A DNA stretch of 64,000 bases from NCBI RefSeq assembly GCF_029382225.1, contig NZ_JARLTC010000032.1, positions 92,250 to 156,249 on the forward strand, written 5' to 3'. How positions within the stretch are numbered: position 1 is the first letter of the stretch; every line of letters begins with the position of its first letter. The DNA comes from Spongiactinospora sp. TRM90649 (GTDB lineage Bacteria > Actinomycetota > Actinomycetes > Streptosporangiales > Streptosporangiaceae). The notes beneath the pieces were generated by a model that was given only the letters and a program-made list of their open reading frames with translations, was not told where the DNA came from and did no database searches. Made by a program: the position numbers and the translations under genes. Below are positions 17,401 through 25,806 of the stretch, one piece after another.

Positions 17401-18344
17401 CCTTCGTCGGCCCCCGGCCCGGTGGCGCTCGGCTTCCGCTCGCCGGTCCCCGGCATGGGGGGGCTCGCGGTTTCCCCGACGGTTCGCCGGACGGCGGCGC
17501 TGTCGTGTTCCTCTGTGTGGGGGCGGCCTTCGGTGTCCCTGGGCGTCTGGGCTTCCCATGTGGAGGCCTTGCGTGCCTCGCCGGTCTGGACGGGGCCGCT
17601 GTCGCGTTCCTTCGTGAGGTCGCGGCTCTCGGCGTCCGCCGGTGTCGTGTTGCCCGGCCGTGCGGGGGTGGGTGGCGGCTTTGGGAGGCGGAATACGGCG
17701 GTTGTGGAGTCGGCCTCTTCGGGGGCCGGGCGTCCTGGGGTGGGGCGGCGGAAGGCGGAGGCGGTGGGGGGCTCGTCGGGGGTCTCGCAGGGGGCGAAGG
17801 CGCCCTTGCCGGGGTGGCCCGGGGTGTCGCGGCCTGCGAAGGCGCCCTTGCCGGACGGCTCGGCGGGGAAGGTGATGGCCGGGAAGAAGGCGGTGTCGTC
17901 GTCGTTGTCGTCCGTGTCGTGGCCGGGGTCGCCGGACAGGGCGGCGGCGTCGGCCGCGCTGAACATCACGACCTCGCTCGCGGGCGGGGGCCCGTCCCCT
18001 TCGTCGCCCGTGCCCTCATCGTCTGAGTCGTCCCCATCGTCCGACTCGGCCACCACGACGACGCTGTCGTCGGGCGGGACGGTGCCCGCCGCGCGGAAGG
18101 CGACCACGCCGGACTCGGACTCGGCGTCGGCCAAGGCCGCGAGGTCGGAGAGGCGGATCACCTGGGTGTCGTCGGGATCGGAGGCCGGTTCGCCGGTCCC
18201 CGGGGCGGAGGGCGGGGAAGAGTCCTCGGGACGGGAGCCGGGCGGTCCGGGTACCCCGTCGGTGTTGCTGCCCGCCACTTTCACCCTTTCTCGGTCCGGC
18301 CACACGAAATGCCTGCCTGCGACTGTACTCGTCTTCGACGGCAT
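14427..18344 (-). CDS. GT2 glycosyltransferase fused to a polytopic membrane domain
   Basis: Up to 1305 residues in three parts. (1) About 390 residues of acidic, Pro/Gly/Thr-rich low-complexity sequence. (2) A GT-A family-2 domain from about residue 391 (TLSVVVVAGAREAWGR), with RGSAAARNRALA and the metal-binding DDE near 477 (VVAFLDDETTPEADW). (3) From about 675 to 1150 a membrane domain of ten or more helices with loops such as HQWPGFFSFFATMTQM and SWVGQDYFSPQATTLALYLI, typical of GT-C-like integral transferases, ending in an outer domain (APTFFLPAAYDYYERYDHVW). Start is uncertain: ATG 18344, or GTG 18278 (AGGG 5 nt ahead, 1283 residues). It probably extends or transfers an envelope glycan. 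Base composition is like its neighbours. Confidence 0.82.
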   Translation of the reverse strand: MPSKTSTVAGRHFVWPDRERVKVAGSNTDGVPGPPGSRPEDSSPPSAPGTGEPASDPDDTQVIRLSDLAALADAESESGVVAFRAAGTVPPDDSVVVVAESDDGDDSDDEGTGDEGDGPPPASEVVMFSAADAAALSGDPGHDTDDNDDDTAFFPAITFPAEPSGKGAFAGRDTPGHPGKGAFAPCETPDEPPTASAFRRPTPGRPAPEEADSTTAVFRLPKPPPTPARPGNTTPADAESRDLTKERDSGPVQTGEARKASTWEAQTPRDTEGRPHTEEHDSAAVRRTVGETASPPMPGTGERKPSATGPGADEGREGPARDANADHHSTPVRGNKATPGSTPVRGGKAASGGSGFRERDGGADGAGGRRPGEAARQGVAGTAVLDGVAAGVPTLSVVVVAGAREAWGRLQATMEAIGAQRVAPDEVILVIDHSVELAAWSAAEFDDVRVLHHEGTRGSAAARNRALAVARGDVVAFLDDETTPEADWSERLLEAYADPGVVAVRSHLAIRWEAGKPKWFPPELGWVVGAPCTGAPEQGGPIDDLYGAGLSFRRETLFAAGGFPESLDHQAGGMLAEPPAGSKTELRLALRDLAPDATIVHQATATLRVALPSRRGAIGYFLARCAAEGKSLAAVRQREQGREALAEHLAPVRAALPKTIFRTLTATGPGDVKAWKSLVAMIIALVATTLGYLNGRLQSTRTDEIRQTSTLTWFVARTALPVATILWGLSLRDVHLDRMTDLGLITVLPATFWAAIVVMVIGFVALLSDKFALELWHAGYVLVLIAVLHATPALLYPTLRYSWAWKHVSVIDYLIRHGATDPNPGPLSAYHQWPGFFSFFATMTQMAGLPDALTIASWGPLVFNIATLLPLLLLFRTVTRNRQLLWGGVWVFFSCSWVGQDYFSPQATTLALYLIILAVMVRRFRRGPIRAGDDSDGLGAEPPPMTSTRDRLVWTLILLLPILAITSAHQLTPLMLVGSLAALFVLRRYRNLGILVVTAVIVGGWDIVIAWQVLESRFNDIMESLGDAGGNLQSGLIALGTASPGQVIVAYADRALSVGLWILAMCGAFVRRRWLRRPGLPLVMIGVAPLMFLAGGSYGGEIIFRVYLFALPLTAMLAASLFLPARRAWVRLVVLPMVLLLMVTGFFFGNYGKEQSNYFTREEVLLVRELQRTAPNRSLIVAPTFFLPAAYDYYERYDHVWLDELPPSRAAVPDLPDHVPTLPEFVEDPRPALIDLMSQAPPGAKAYLVLNRAQRLATETAGIFPKGTIDRLDREIAASDRFRAVLRNGGGVVYELLPKRAKAGN

Positions 18345-18369
18345 CCCCCGCCAGACCGGGAGGTGAGCG

Positions 18370-19509
18370 TCAGGAGACCTTCTTCGGCAATTCCTGGTTC
18401 AGGTACGGATCCTTGCCGACCTTGCCGAAGGTGCCGAGCACCCCCGGCCCCTGCAACCGGAAGTCGCACCCCTGGGAGTCGACCGCGTTCCACTGCAGCA
18501 CGGCCTTGATCCGCGGCAGCTTCTTGAGCACCTTCGGCACGTCGGCGTACCACCGCCCGCGCGCCTGGGGACGCTCGGGGTCGGACTCGGTGCCGTACTC
18601 GCTGATGATGAACGGCTTGTCACCGAACCCGTTCTTCACGAACCAGTCGTAGGCCGGCTTGACGGTCTCCTCGAAGTCCTGCCAGGCGGCGTCGCGGCAC
18701 TGGGCGAAGTTGTACGGGTCGTAGCTGATCCAGTCCACGTACTTGTCGCCGGGGTAGAACGCCTTCCATTTGTGCTGGTAGTCCAGCCACCCGGTGACGC
18801 CCCAGACCCAGGCGACGTTGGTCACCCGCAGCTTTTTGAAACGGTCCACAATGTGCCGGTAGGCGGCGACGTACTCCGCGGGGGTGCCGCTGTCGCGCCG
18901 CAGTTCCATCTCGCCGTCGAAGCCGAGCAGCACCGGCTTGCCGTACGCCTTGATCCGCTTGGCCTGGCGGTCGATCACCGTCGAGTCGATCTCGCCGTCG
19001 GCGATGTCACGCCACGGGACGTTGCTCCCGGAGTCCCACTGCTCCGACTCCCAGCCGAGCAGCAGCAGGCGGTCGCGGCCGATCCGGGGCTCCTCGTCCC
19101 TGAGCATGTCGCCGTTCTCGGTCCGGGACATGTCGTGGTAGGTGAACACCACGTCGAACTTCCGGCCGACGCCGTCCTCCAGCGCCTCCAGCGGTTCGAG
19201 CAGGCTGCCGTCGCTCGGCGGCACGTAGACGCCGAACCACGTGCCGCAGGCGGGCCCGGTCACGAGGACGGGGGCGGCGGCGCAATCCTTGGCGGGGACG
19301 GCGGCGGGCCGCTCGGGCTTGCCCTGCTGGGCGGGGACGGACGGCGCCTCGCGCTCGTCGGCGGCGAGCCACTGGCCGGTGTCGGCGTTCGCGTACAGCG
19401 CGCCGCCTCCGGCGAGCAGCGCCGCGACCGCGGCGATCGGGGGCCACACGCGCCTGCCGCTCCTGCCGGGCGCGTGGGGGGATGCGAGCCTACGTCGGCC
19501 AGGCGGCAT
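18370..19509 (-). CDS. Exported GH26-like glycoside hydrolase
   Basis: 379 residues. An N-terminal basic stretch and one hydrophobic segment (VWPPIAAVAALLAGGGALYANA, about 20-42) act as signal or anchor. The rest reads as a TIM-barrel of the GH26 (mannanase/xylanase) type: ACGTWFGVYVPPSDGS, an acid-base candidate Glu200 in LLGFDGEME, WVWGVTGWLDY, ISYDPYN and the nucleophile candidate Glu304 in IISEYGTES. Start ATG 19509 is taken for GGAG 8 nt ahead; a longer frame begins in AT-rich DNA. Between DegT and the large GT gene, it may trim or edit the exported polysaccharide, as GH26-like enzymes do in several polysaccharide loci. Confidence 0.8.
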   Translation of the reverse strand: MPPGRRRLASPHAPGRSGRRVWPPIAAVAALLAGGGALYANADTGQWLAADEREAPSVPAQQGKPERPAAVPAKDCAAAPVLVTGPACGTWFGVYVPPSDGSLLEPLEALEDGVGRKFDVVFTYHDMSRTENGDMLRDEEPRIGRDRLLLLGWESEQWDSGSNVPWRDIADGEIDSTVIDRQAKRIKAYGKPVLLGFDGEMELRRDSGTPAEYVAAYRHIVDRFKKLRVTNVAWVWGVTGWLDYQHKWKAFYPGDKYVDWISYDPYNFAQCRDAAWQDFEETVKPAYDWFVKNGFGDKPFIISEYGTESDPERPQARGRWYADVPKVLKKLPRIKAVLQWNAVDSQGCDFRLQGPGVLGTFGKVGKDPYLNQELPKKVS

Positions 19510-19585
19510 GTGGAGCTCCGTGTTGTTCCAGCGGGTGTTGCGAAGATCGTAGAAGTTTAAAGTGATTCGTATAAAGAAGGGGTAT

Positions 19586-20770
19586 CTACCGGCGAACGGC
19601 TGGAACAAGTCCGCGTAGCACGGGCAGCGCGCGCCGGGCCTGCAGCGGGTCCACGGGGAGGGCGTGGCGCGTCCACCAGCGGGCGATGTCGGGGGTGGGG
19701 CCGGGGTCGGCGACGGCGGGGCCGAAGTCGTCGTCCAGCGGCGGGGTGTACAGGCAGGTGGTGATCACGCCGCGGCGCTCCAGGGCCTCACGTGCGGCGT
19801 CGCGGTCGGCCACCAGCAGCGGGACGCGGAACAGCGGCTGGTCGGCGAAGCGCGCGACCCCCTCCGCGACCGTGGGCAGCCCGCTCAGCAGCCGCATGCC
19901 GTCGAGCCGGCGACGCCGCGCGCCCGCGCTGTCGATCATGCGGACCCGCCGGGCGACGGAGCCGCGCAGCAGCCCGCCGTGCGCGGCGCGGTATCCGTGC
20001 CCGCCGACGGACATCCACCGGTCGAAGCGGGCCAGGTCGTTCTCCCCGGCGGCCGGAGCGGCCGCCGCCGCCTCCGCGAGGTCGCGCACCCGGGACTCGT
20101 CGTGCTCGTGCGGCACCTCGATGCGCAGCGCCCGCGCCGCCCGCCAGGCGGGCCCGCTGAGCCGCAGCGCGAACACCGCGTCGCGGACCACGGGGGCGAG
20201 TACGGCGGGCAGTTCGCGCCCGGTGGCGGGCGCGGTGAGCAGTTCGTCGCGGACCTTCGCCAGCCGGTCGGCGAGCGCGTCGTCGGCCAGCGCGAGCAGG
20301 CCGCCGCCCCCGGCCCTGGGGTGCTTGGCCAGGCTGAAGACGCCGGCGTCGCCGAAGGTGCCGACGTGCCGTCCGCCCACTTCGGTCTGGAAGGCGTGGG
20401 CGCAGTCCTCGACCAGCACGACGCCCCGGCGCTCGCACTCGGCGGCGAGCCGCTCGATGTCGCCGGGCAGGCCGTACAGGTGGGTGGCCAGGACGGCGCC
20501 GACGCCGTCCCAGTTCACCGCGCCGACGTCGATGGTGCCGTCGGCGGGGGAGACGGGGGCCATCACGGGGCGCAGCCCGGCGGCGACGGCGGCGAACAGC
20601 ACGGTCTCGCAGTTGACGGGGGACATCAGCACGTGCGAGCCGCGCGGCACCAGGCCGGTGAACGCGAGGTAGAGGCCGAGGCGGGCGGAGGGGACGTACA
20701 GGCAGTGGCGGCCGATGCGCCGCTCGGTGGGCAGGGTCACCGGGGCGTCCTCTGCCATCGTCGGATTCAT
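19586..20770 (-). CDS. DegT/DnrJ/EryC1/StrS-type sugar aminotransferase
   Basis: 394 residues. The SHMT-like PLP family that aminates nucleotide keto-sugars: VNCETVLFAAVAAGLRPV, LATHLYGLPGDIERLAAEC, VVLVEDCAHAF and the cofactor lysine Lys149 in FSLAKHPRAGGGG. The C-terminal half keeps DQPLFRVPLLV and the VITTCLYTPPLD segment that normally forms the sugar pocket. GGAGGG lies 9 nt before ATG 20770. It would supply an amino sugar for the polymer built by the surrounding transferases. No NDP-sugar dehydratase is in the window, so the substrate must come from elsewhere. Confidence 0.9.
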   Translation of the reverse strand: MNPTMAEDAPVTLPTERRIGRHCLYVPSARLGLYLAFTGLVPRGSHVLMSPVNCETVLFAAVAAGLRPVMAPVSPADGTIDVGAVNWDGVGAVLATHLYGLPGDIERLAAECERRGVVLVEDCAHAFQTEVGGRHVGTFGDAGVFSLAKHPRAGGGGLLALADDALADRLAKVRDELLTAPATGRELPAVLAPVVRDAVFALRLSGPAWRAARALRIEVPHEHDESRVRDLAEAAAAAPAAGENDLARFDRWMSVGGHGYRAAHGGLLRGSVARRVRMIDSAGARRRRLDGMRLLSGLPTVAEGVARFADQPLFRVPLLVADRDAAREALERRGVITTCLYTPPLDDDFGPAVADPGPTPDIARWWTRHALPVDPLQARRALPVLRGLVPAVRR

Positions 20771-20881
20771 TTCGGCGGACCCTCCATACGCTGACCACGT
20801 TGTACCCTCAGCCAGGGTAGATCCCTTTGCAAAACGCTCGTGTCACGCATTGTCGTGATGTTCAGAAGGAATGGTTGTCTA

Positions 20882-21829
20882 ATGGGAGAGTCTGGCGCCC
20901 AGTCGTGGCCGGAGATCGGCGTCGTCGTGTGCACCCGCGGTGACCGCCCTGAGATGATCAGGGAGACGATCAAGGGAATCACCGAGCAGGACTATCCCGG
21001 CAGGGTCACCACCATGATCGTCTTCGACGGGTCGGAGCCGGACGCCTCGCTGGCCTCCGACGACGCCGCCCGTCCGGTCCGGCTCACCACCAACGCCCGC
21101 ACCCGCGGCCTGCCGGGCGCGCGCAACAGCGGCATCCTCGCCCTCGGCGACGCGGTGACCTGGGTGGGCTTCTGCGACGACGACGACACGTGGCTGCCCA
21201 CCAAGCTGACCGCGCAGATCGAGGCCGTCCGCGAGCACCCCGACGCCACGTTCTGCACCGTCGGCTCGCAGATCGTGCACGCCGACTGGACCAGGCACAT
21301 CCACCTGGAGAAGGCGCGCGTCCCCTTCGCCGACCTCCTGGACGGCCGGCAGCCCGCCATGCACCCCTCCGGCTTCCTCGGCCGCCGCGACGCCCTCACC
21401 GGCACCGCCATCGGCCTGTTCTCCGAGGTCATCCCCAAGGGCTACGGCGAGGACTACGAGATGCTCCTGCGCGCCGCCAAGAGCGCCCCGATCGTCCACG
21501 TCGCCGACCCCCACCTGCTCGTCCGCATGCACGCCCAGTCCCACTTCGCCGGGCGCTGGGACGTGATCGCCGAGGCCCTGCAGTGGCTGCTCGACCGCTA
21601 CCCGGAGATCCGCACCTCACGCCGGGGCTTCTCGCGGCTGGCCGGGCAGGTCGCGTTCACCCGCGTGGCGGTGGGCCGCCGGGGCGAGGCGCTGCGCTGG
21701 GCGCTACGCGCTTTTCTGACCGACCCCAGGGAGGTCAGATCGTACGGCGTCGCCGCCGTCGCCGTGCTGCGCCTGAGCCCCACGTGGGTCGTGCGCACGA
21801 TGGAGGCGCGTGGGCTCGGCGCTCCCTGA
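20882..21829 (+). CDS. GT2 family glycosyltransferase (divergent from degT)
   Basis: 315 residues. GT-A fold: EIGVVVCTRGDRPEMIRETI at the N-terminus, RGLPGARNSGILA and the acidic cluster FCDDDDTW (from about residue 98) that binds metal and NDP-sugar, then EDYEMLLRAAK as the ED-x catalytic-base region and a helical C-terminal tail. ATG 20882 has AGAAGGA about 11 nt ahead; in-frame upstream ATGs have none. It is the only plus-strand gene inside the island, and its last 126 nt overlap the opposite-strand flippase gene. The 111-nt divergent spacer before it should hold both promoters. Confidence 0.9.
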   Translation: MGESGAQSWPEIGVVVCTRGDRPEMIRETIKGITEQDYPGRVTTMIVFDGSEPDASLASDDAARPVRLTTNARTRGLPGARNSGILALGDAVTWVGFCDDDDTWLPTKLTAQIEAVREHPDATFCTVGSQIVHADWTRHIHLEKARVPFADLLDGRQPAMHPSGFLGRRDALTGTAIGLFSEVIPKGYGEDYEMLLRAAKSAPIVHVADPHLLVRMHAQSHFAGRWDVIAEALQWLLDRYPEIRTSRRGFSRLAGQVAFTRVAVGRRGEALRWALRAFLTDPREVRSYGVAAVAVLRLSPTWVVRTMEARGLGAP

Positions 21830-24061
21830 CCGCCCGGCGGGCGGGGCCGAGGGGAACGCCGCGTAGGCGGCCAGCAGCGCCGCGTACGGCGCCGCCAGCG
21901 CCAGCACGGTGCCCAGCGGGATCTCCACGGCCCCCGTCGCCGCCGGTACGGCCAGCGGCACGCAAGCCAGCGCCAGCACGCCCGCCGTCCGGCCGGACAG
22001 CCCGGCGCGGGCACGACGCAGCGCCCCGGCCCCGCAGACGACCGCCACCGCGGCGGTGACCCCGAGCAGCGTCATCGGGGCCGCCTCCCCCCGGGCGGGC
22101 GGCAGAGCGTGCGCCAGGCTCACCGCGAGCGCGGCCAGCGCGCCGATGACGACCGGCCAGCCGCCCGGCCACTGGCCTGGCAGCCGCCGCGCGGAAACCA
22201 GCGAGAGTGCGGCGGCCAGCATGCCCACCGGCCCGAACGGGTGCAGCGCCGCCGCCGCCACCGCGAGCCCGGTCAGCAGCAGCGAGACCGACACCAGGTC
22301 CAGCGTGGCGATCGCGCCCACCGGCCCGCCGGGTTCCCCCCGCACGAGCCACCGGGTCACCACCGCCGCCCACAGCACGTGTGCGAGCACGAGGAGTTGC
22401 AGCGCGGGTGAGGCCGGGGCCAGCGCCCAATGGGCCGCCACGAACAGCGTCAGGGCCAGGGAGACGGCCCTGGGGGACGCGCCCAGCCGCCTGAAGAGCA
22501 TCGCAAGCGCGGGCAGGCAGGCCAGGCAGACCGCCGGGGCCACCCACCGGGCCAGGCTCTCCGCGCCGGGCAGCCCGAGCGCCGCCGCCAGCAGGTTCAT
22601 CGCGCCCGGCGAACCGGTCGCGGCGGCGGGCGGCCTGGGCAGCGCGACGTGCAGCACGCCCGCCAGGACCAGCGCGGGCGACCAGCGGAGCACGAAGAGC
22701 ACGGCGGGGGAGGGCGCCCGGCGCCCGCCGTTGACGATTCCGCGCAGGCCGGGCAGCACGGCCAGGGCCACCAGCGTCTGACTGCCGAGGATCGCCATGC
22801 CCACGCCGGTGATCCCGTACGTGGGCAGCAGCACCTGCGTGCCGCCGATGGCCATGGCCGCCATCGACGCCTGGACCACGACGATCGTGCGCGCCCTGCG
22901 CAGCGCCCGCAGCGCGCCCAGGTACAGCTCCACGATCGCCCGGGGCAGCGCGGCCAGCGCGATCAGCCGCATCAGGTCGGTGGCGTTCTCGGCGTAGCCG
23001 CCGCCGTAGAGCATCAGCGCGACGGGGGCGAACAGGGCGGCGCCCAGCACCAGCGGCGTGAGGATCAGGAACGTGCGGCGCAGCGCCTGGCGGCAGTTCT
23101 CGCCGAGCCTGGCCGAATCGAACGCCCCCTCGACGGTCAGCGAGGAGGCCATCGTGTAGCTCAGCATCTCCAGCATCGCGCCGAGCGTGATCGTCAGGCC
23201 GTAGTAGGCGTTCATTTCCTGCGAGACCTGCGCCGCGACCAGCACCGGAAGCCCGTAGTTCAGCAGCAGCGTGAAGATCGAGCCGGTGTAGTCGCCCATC
23301 AGGAAGCGACCGATCTGGCGGACGGTGAGGTTCCTGCCCACGCCGGTCCGCTTGGCGTGCTCGGGCACCAGCCTGCGGAAGATCAGGAAGTTCACCCACA
23401 CCGCGACGGCGAGCCCCGGCGCGATCCAGGCCAGGAAGACCGCCCACGACGACACCTCCCCACCGGAGGAGACGAGCACGGCCGCGCCGACCAGGACCCC
23501 GAACCTGATGATCCAGAAGATCAGGTTGGCGATCGGCACCAGAGGCGCGCGCCGCAGCGCGGTGAGCACCACGTCCTGGAGCGTGCAGAGGCACCAGACG
23601 ACCACCATGGCGGTGAAGACCACGCCCGCGCCCCACCCGGACAGCAGGCCGTAGGTGGCTCCCCAGCGGTCCAGGGTGAGTAAGAAGACCAGGCAGCCGG
23701 CCACCGCGAGGACCGCGCCGACCACGTAGACGAGCAGCACGAACTGACCGGCCCTGCGGCCGGTCTGCGGGAGGAACCGGGTCAGCGTGCCGACGAACCC
23801 GAACGAGGTGATGGCGGCCAGCAGTCGCATGGCCGCCAGGATCGCCAGCGCGACGCCGACGTCCTTCTCGGCGAAGACGCGGGCGGTGACCGCCCAGTAG
23901 GCCAGGCCGATGATCGCGCCCGCGCCCGCGTTGAGCATCAGGGCGTAGGCGCTGCGCAGCAGCGGGTCGTTGAGATCGGAGGGCAACCGGCTCCGCAGCC
24001 GGGCCCCGAGCCCGCCTGCGCGGTGACCGGGGCCTTCGGCGGAGCGGCTGCGATCAGTCAC
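21704..24061 (-). CDS. Wzx/MurJ-like polysaccharide flippase with long C-terminal membrane extension
   Basis: 785 residues. The N-terminal 430 or so are a MOP-superfamily polysaccharide exporter: SAYALMLNAGAGAIIGLAYWAVTARVF as helix 1, FVGTLTRFLPQTGRRA, SWAVFLAWIAPGLAVAVW and LPVLVAAQVSQEMNAYYGL. About 300 further residues hold eight or more extra hydrophobic segments, beyond the usual 12-14-helix transporter, and the last 40 residues are polar (RLHRAHDPRGAQAQHG). GTG 24061 overlaps the deacetylase stop by 8 nt. The polar tail is encoded antisense to the end of the GT2 gene at 20882-21829, so it may be a read-on extension. It would carry lipid-linked units across the membrane. Confidence 0.85.
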   Translation of the reverse strand: MTDRSRSAEGPGHRAGGLGARLRSRLPSDLNDPLLRSAYALMLNAGAGAIIGLAYWAVTARVFAEKDVGVALAILAAMRLLAAITSFGFVGTLTRFLPQTGRRAGQFVLLVYVVGAVLAVAGCLVFLLTLDRWGATYGLLSGWGAGVVFTAMVVVWCLCTLQDVVLTALRRAPLVPIANLIFWIIRFGVLVGAAVLVSSGGEVSSWAVFLAWIAPGLAVAVWVNFLIFRRLVPEHAKRTGVGRNLTVRQIGRFLMGDYTGSIFTLLLNYGLPVLVAAQVSQEMNAYYGLTITLGAMLEMLSYTMASSLTVEGAFDSARLGENCRQALRRTFLILTPLVLGAALFAPVALMLYGGGYAENATDLMRLIALAALPRAIVELYLGALRALRRARTIVVVQASMAAMAIGGTQVLLPTYGITGVGMAILGSQTLVALAVLPGLRGIVNGGRRAPSPAVLFVLRWSPALVLAGVLHVALPRPPAAATGSPGAMNLLAAALGLPGAESLARWVAPAVCLACLPALAMLFRRLGASPRAVSLALTLFVAAHWALAPASPALQLLVLAHVLWAAVVTRWLVRGEPGGPVGAIATLDLVSVSLLLTGLAVAAAALHPFGPVGMLAAALSLVSARRLPGQWPGGWPVVIGALAALAVSLAHALPPARGEAAPMTLLGVTAAVAVVCGAGALRRARAGLSGRTAGVLALACVPLAVPAATGAVEIPLGTVLALAAPYAALLAAYAAFPSAPPAGRSGSAEPTRLHRAHDPRGAQAQHGDGGDAVRSDLPGVGQKSA

Positions 24062-24857
24062 CGTGTGCTACCTGGCGTACCGCATATCTGGTTCTCCTGA
24101 CCATCGCGTACCCCTTGGTCAGTGCTCGTTCCCGGAGATAGATCAGCGGAACCGTCCGGCCCTCGACGGCTCTGGCGAACCTGGTCATCCCCATGTTCCA
24201 GCCGACCGTCAGCCGGGGCACGGCCAGCACGTCGTGCCGGTCGGTGGCGATCCCGTTGCCGACCGCGCAGGCCGCCCAGTAGCCCGCCTTGCGGACCTCC
24301 CTGCGGACCCGGGCGCTGGAATACCCGAACGGGTAGGCCATGGTCGCGACGGGGGTGCCGATCCGGTCCTCCAGCAGCGCCTTGTTCCGCTTCAGCTCCT
24401 GCCGGAGCTCGGCGATCGGCAACTGGTCGAGCTGCGGATGGCTGTGGCTGTGGCCGCCGATCTCGATGCCGCAGGACGCGACCTCGGCCGCCTGGCCGTA
24501 GCTCAGCATGGTGTCCAGCGGGCGTCCGGCGGCGTCGGCGCCCGCGTCGCGCATCCAGCCGCTGGTCAGGAAGATCGTGGCGGGCACGCCGAGACGCGTC
24601 AGCACGGGCAGCGCCTCGGCGTGGAAGTCGGCGTAGCCGTCGTCGAACGTCACCACGATCGGCTTGCCGGGGAGCTCCCGGCCGCCGCTGTTGTGCACGG
24701 CCGCGACCAGGTCGCCCAGGGTGAGCGGGGTGAAGCCGCGCTCCTTGACGTAGGAGAGCTGCTCGGCGAACGCCGAAGGGCGGACGGCCAGCGACCGCGT
24801 CTCCGGCCTGGGCCGGTCGGTTACCGAGTGGTACATCAGGATCGGCACGCGGATCAC
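24054..24857 (-). CDS. NodB-type polysaccharide deacetylase
   Basis: 267 residues. CE4 family: VPILMYHSVTDRP at the start, VVTFDDGYADF with the base/metal aspartates, and GGHSHSHPQLDQL carrying the metal histidines, followed by AYPFGYSS. No signal peptide is seen, so it may act on a lipid-linked or nascent sugar at the inner face. GTG 24857 overlaps the stop of the upstream GT2 gene (GTGA) and the flippase GTG overlaps its own end, so GT2, deacetylase and flippase are translationally coupled. Removal of N-acetyl groups would make free amino sugars in the polymer. Confidence 0.9.
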   Translation of the reverse strand: MIRVPILMYHSVTDRPRPETRSLAVRPSAFAEQLSYVKERGFTPLTLGDLVAAVHNSGGRELPGKPIVVTFDDGYADFHAEALPVLTRLGVPATIFLTSGWMRDAGADAAGRPLDTMLSYGQAAEVASCGIEIGGHSHSHPQLDQLPIAELRQELKRNKALLEDRIGTPVATMAYPFGYSSARVRREVRKAGYWAACAVGNGIATDRHDVLAVPRLTVGWNMGMTRFARAVEGRTVPLIYLRERALTKGYAMVRRTRYAVRQVAHGD

Positions 24858-25801
24858 GACCCGCCTCCCCTCAGCTTGAGCCGTGCGGTGCCCAGCGCGT
24901 ATCCCCAGGTGGTCCAGGCCAGGCCGATCACGATCGCGCCGGCGCGGCCCAGCCCGGCGAGGTCGCCGCGCAGCGCGTCGCCCAGCCCGCGCAGCACGCC
25001 GAGCGGCAGCGTCCTGGTGGCGTACGAGCGCTCGCTGGAGAGCCCGTCGCCGGCCCCGACGCTGGCGGCGACCAGGGCCTTGGAGAGTCCCTCGGCATAG
25101 CACCGGGACCGCAGGTAGGCCAGCCGGGACCGCTGGGCGGAGACCTTGTGCCCGATCACGGCGCCGGGCTCGAAGAGGATCACCGATCCGGGGCGCCGCT
25201 GGGACAGCCGGATGCAGAACTCGGTCTCCTCGCAGCCCAGCGGACGGCTCTTGCGGCCCTGCACGCTGCGGCCGATCCCGGAGGAGAAGCCTCCCACCCC
25301 GGTCACGGCCTCCCTGCGGAAGGCCGCGTTGCCGCCCATCACGTTGCGGACGCGCGCGCGCCGCTCGGGCATGCCCCGATAGGTGCAGCCCACCGTCCAG
25401 TCGAACTCGCGGGGGAACCACCGGGGGCGGCTCCCGGCCGCCCACAGTGGTTCGGTGCGCCCGCCCACGCCGACGGTCGCCGGATCCTGGAAGCCCTCCT
25501 CCAAAGCCTCCAGCCATCCGGGGTCCGCCACCGCGTCGTCGTCCAGGTAGGCCACGATGTCACCGGTCGCGATCTCCGCGCCGGTGTTCTTGCCGCCTGA
25601 GAGCCCGCGCTCGTGGCCGTTCTCCACGACGACGGCGTCCGGGTATTCGCGCTTCAGCGCGAGCTGCAGATCCGGATTGTGGTCCACGACCAGGATCAGC
25701 TCGTGCGGCCCTCGCCGCTGACCCTCGACGGACGCGACCGCCTCACGGATGTCGTCCCAACGTTCCTCCGTGTAGACGCAGATGACAACGCTGACGTCCA
25801 T
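24854..25801 (-). CDS. GT2 family glycosyltransferase
   Basis: 315 residues. GT-A core: VSVVICVYTEERWDDIREAV, ELILVVDHNPDLQLAL, GLSGGKNTGAEIATGD and the DDD metal motif in VAYLDDDAVADPGW, then a VMGGNAAFRRE acceptor loop and EETEFCIRL. A hydrophobic segment near the C-terminus (AGAIVIGLAWTTWGYALG) suggests membrane association. Start ATG 25801 is chosen because the longer frame begins with an Arg-rich stretch antisense-like in composition and overlaps the previous stop. Follows the GT2 gene at 25807 by 5 nt. Confidence 0.9.
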   Translation of the reverse strand: MDVSVVICVYTEERWDDIREAVASVEGQRRGPHELILVVDHNPDLQLALKREYPDAVVVENGHERGLSGGKNTGAEIATGDIVAYLDDDAVADPGWLEALEEGFQDPATVGVGGRTEPLWAAGSRPRWFPREFDWTVGCTYRGMPERRARVRNVMGGNAAFRREAVTGVGGFSSGIGRSVQGRKSRPLGCEETEFCIRLSQRRPGSVILFEPGAVIGHKVSAQRSRLAYLRSRCYAEGLSKALVAASVGAGDGLSSERSYATRTLPLGVLRGLGDALRGDLAGLGRAGAIVIGLAWTTWGYALGTARLKLRGGGS

Positions 25802-25806
25802 GGCCC

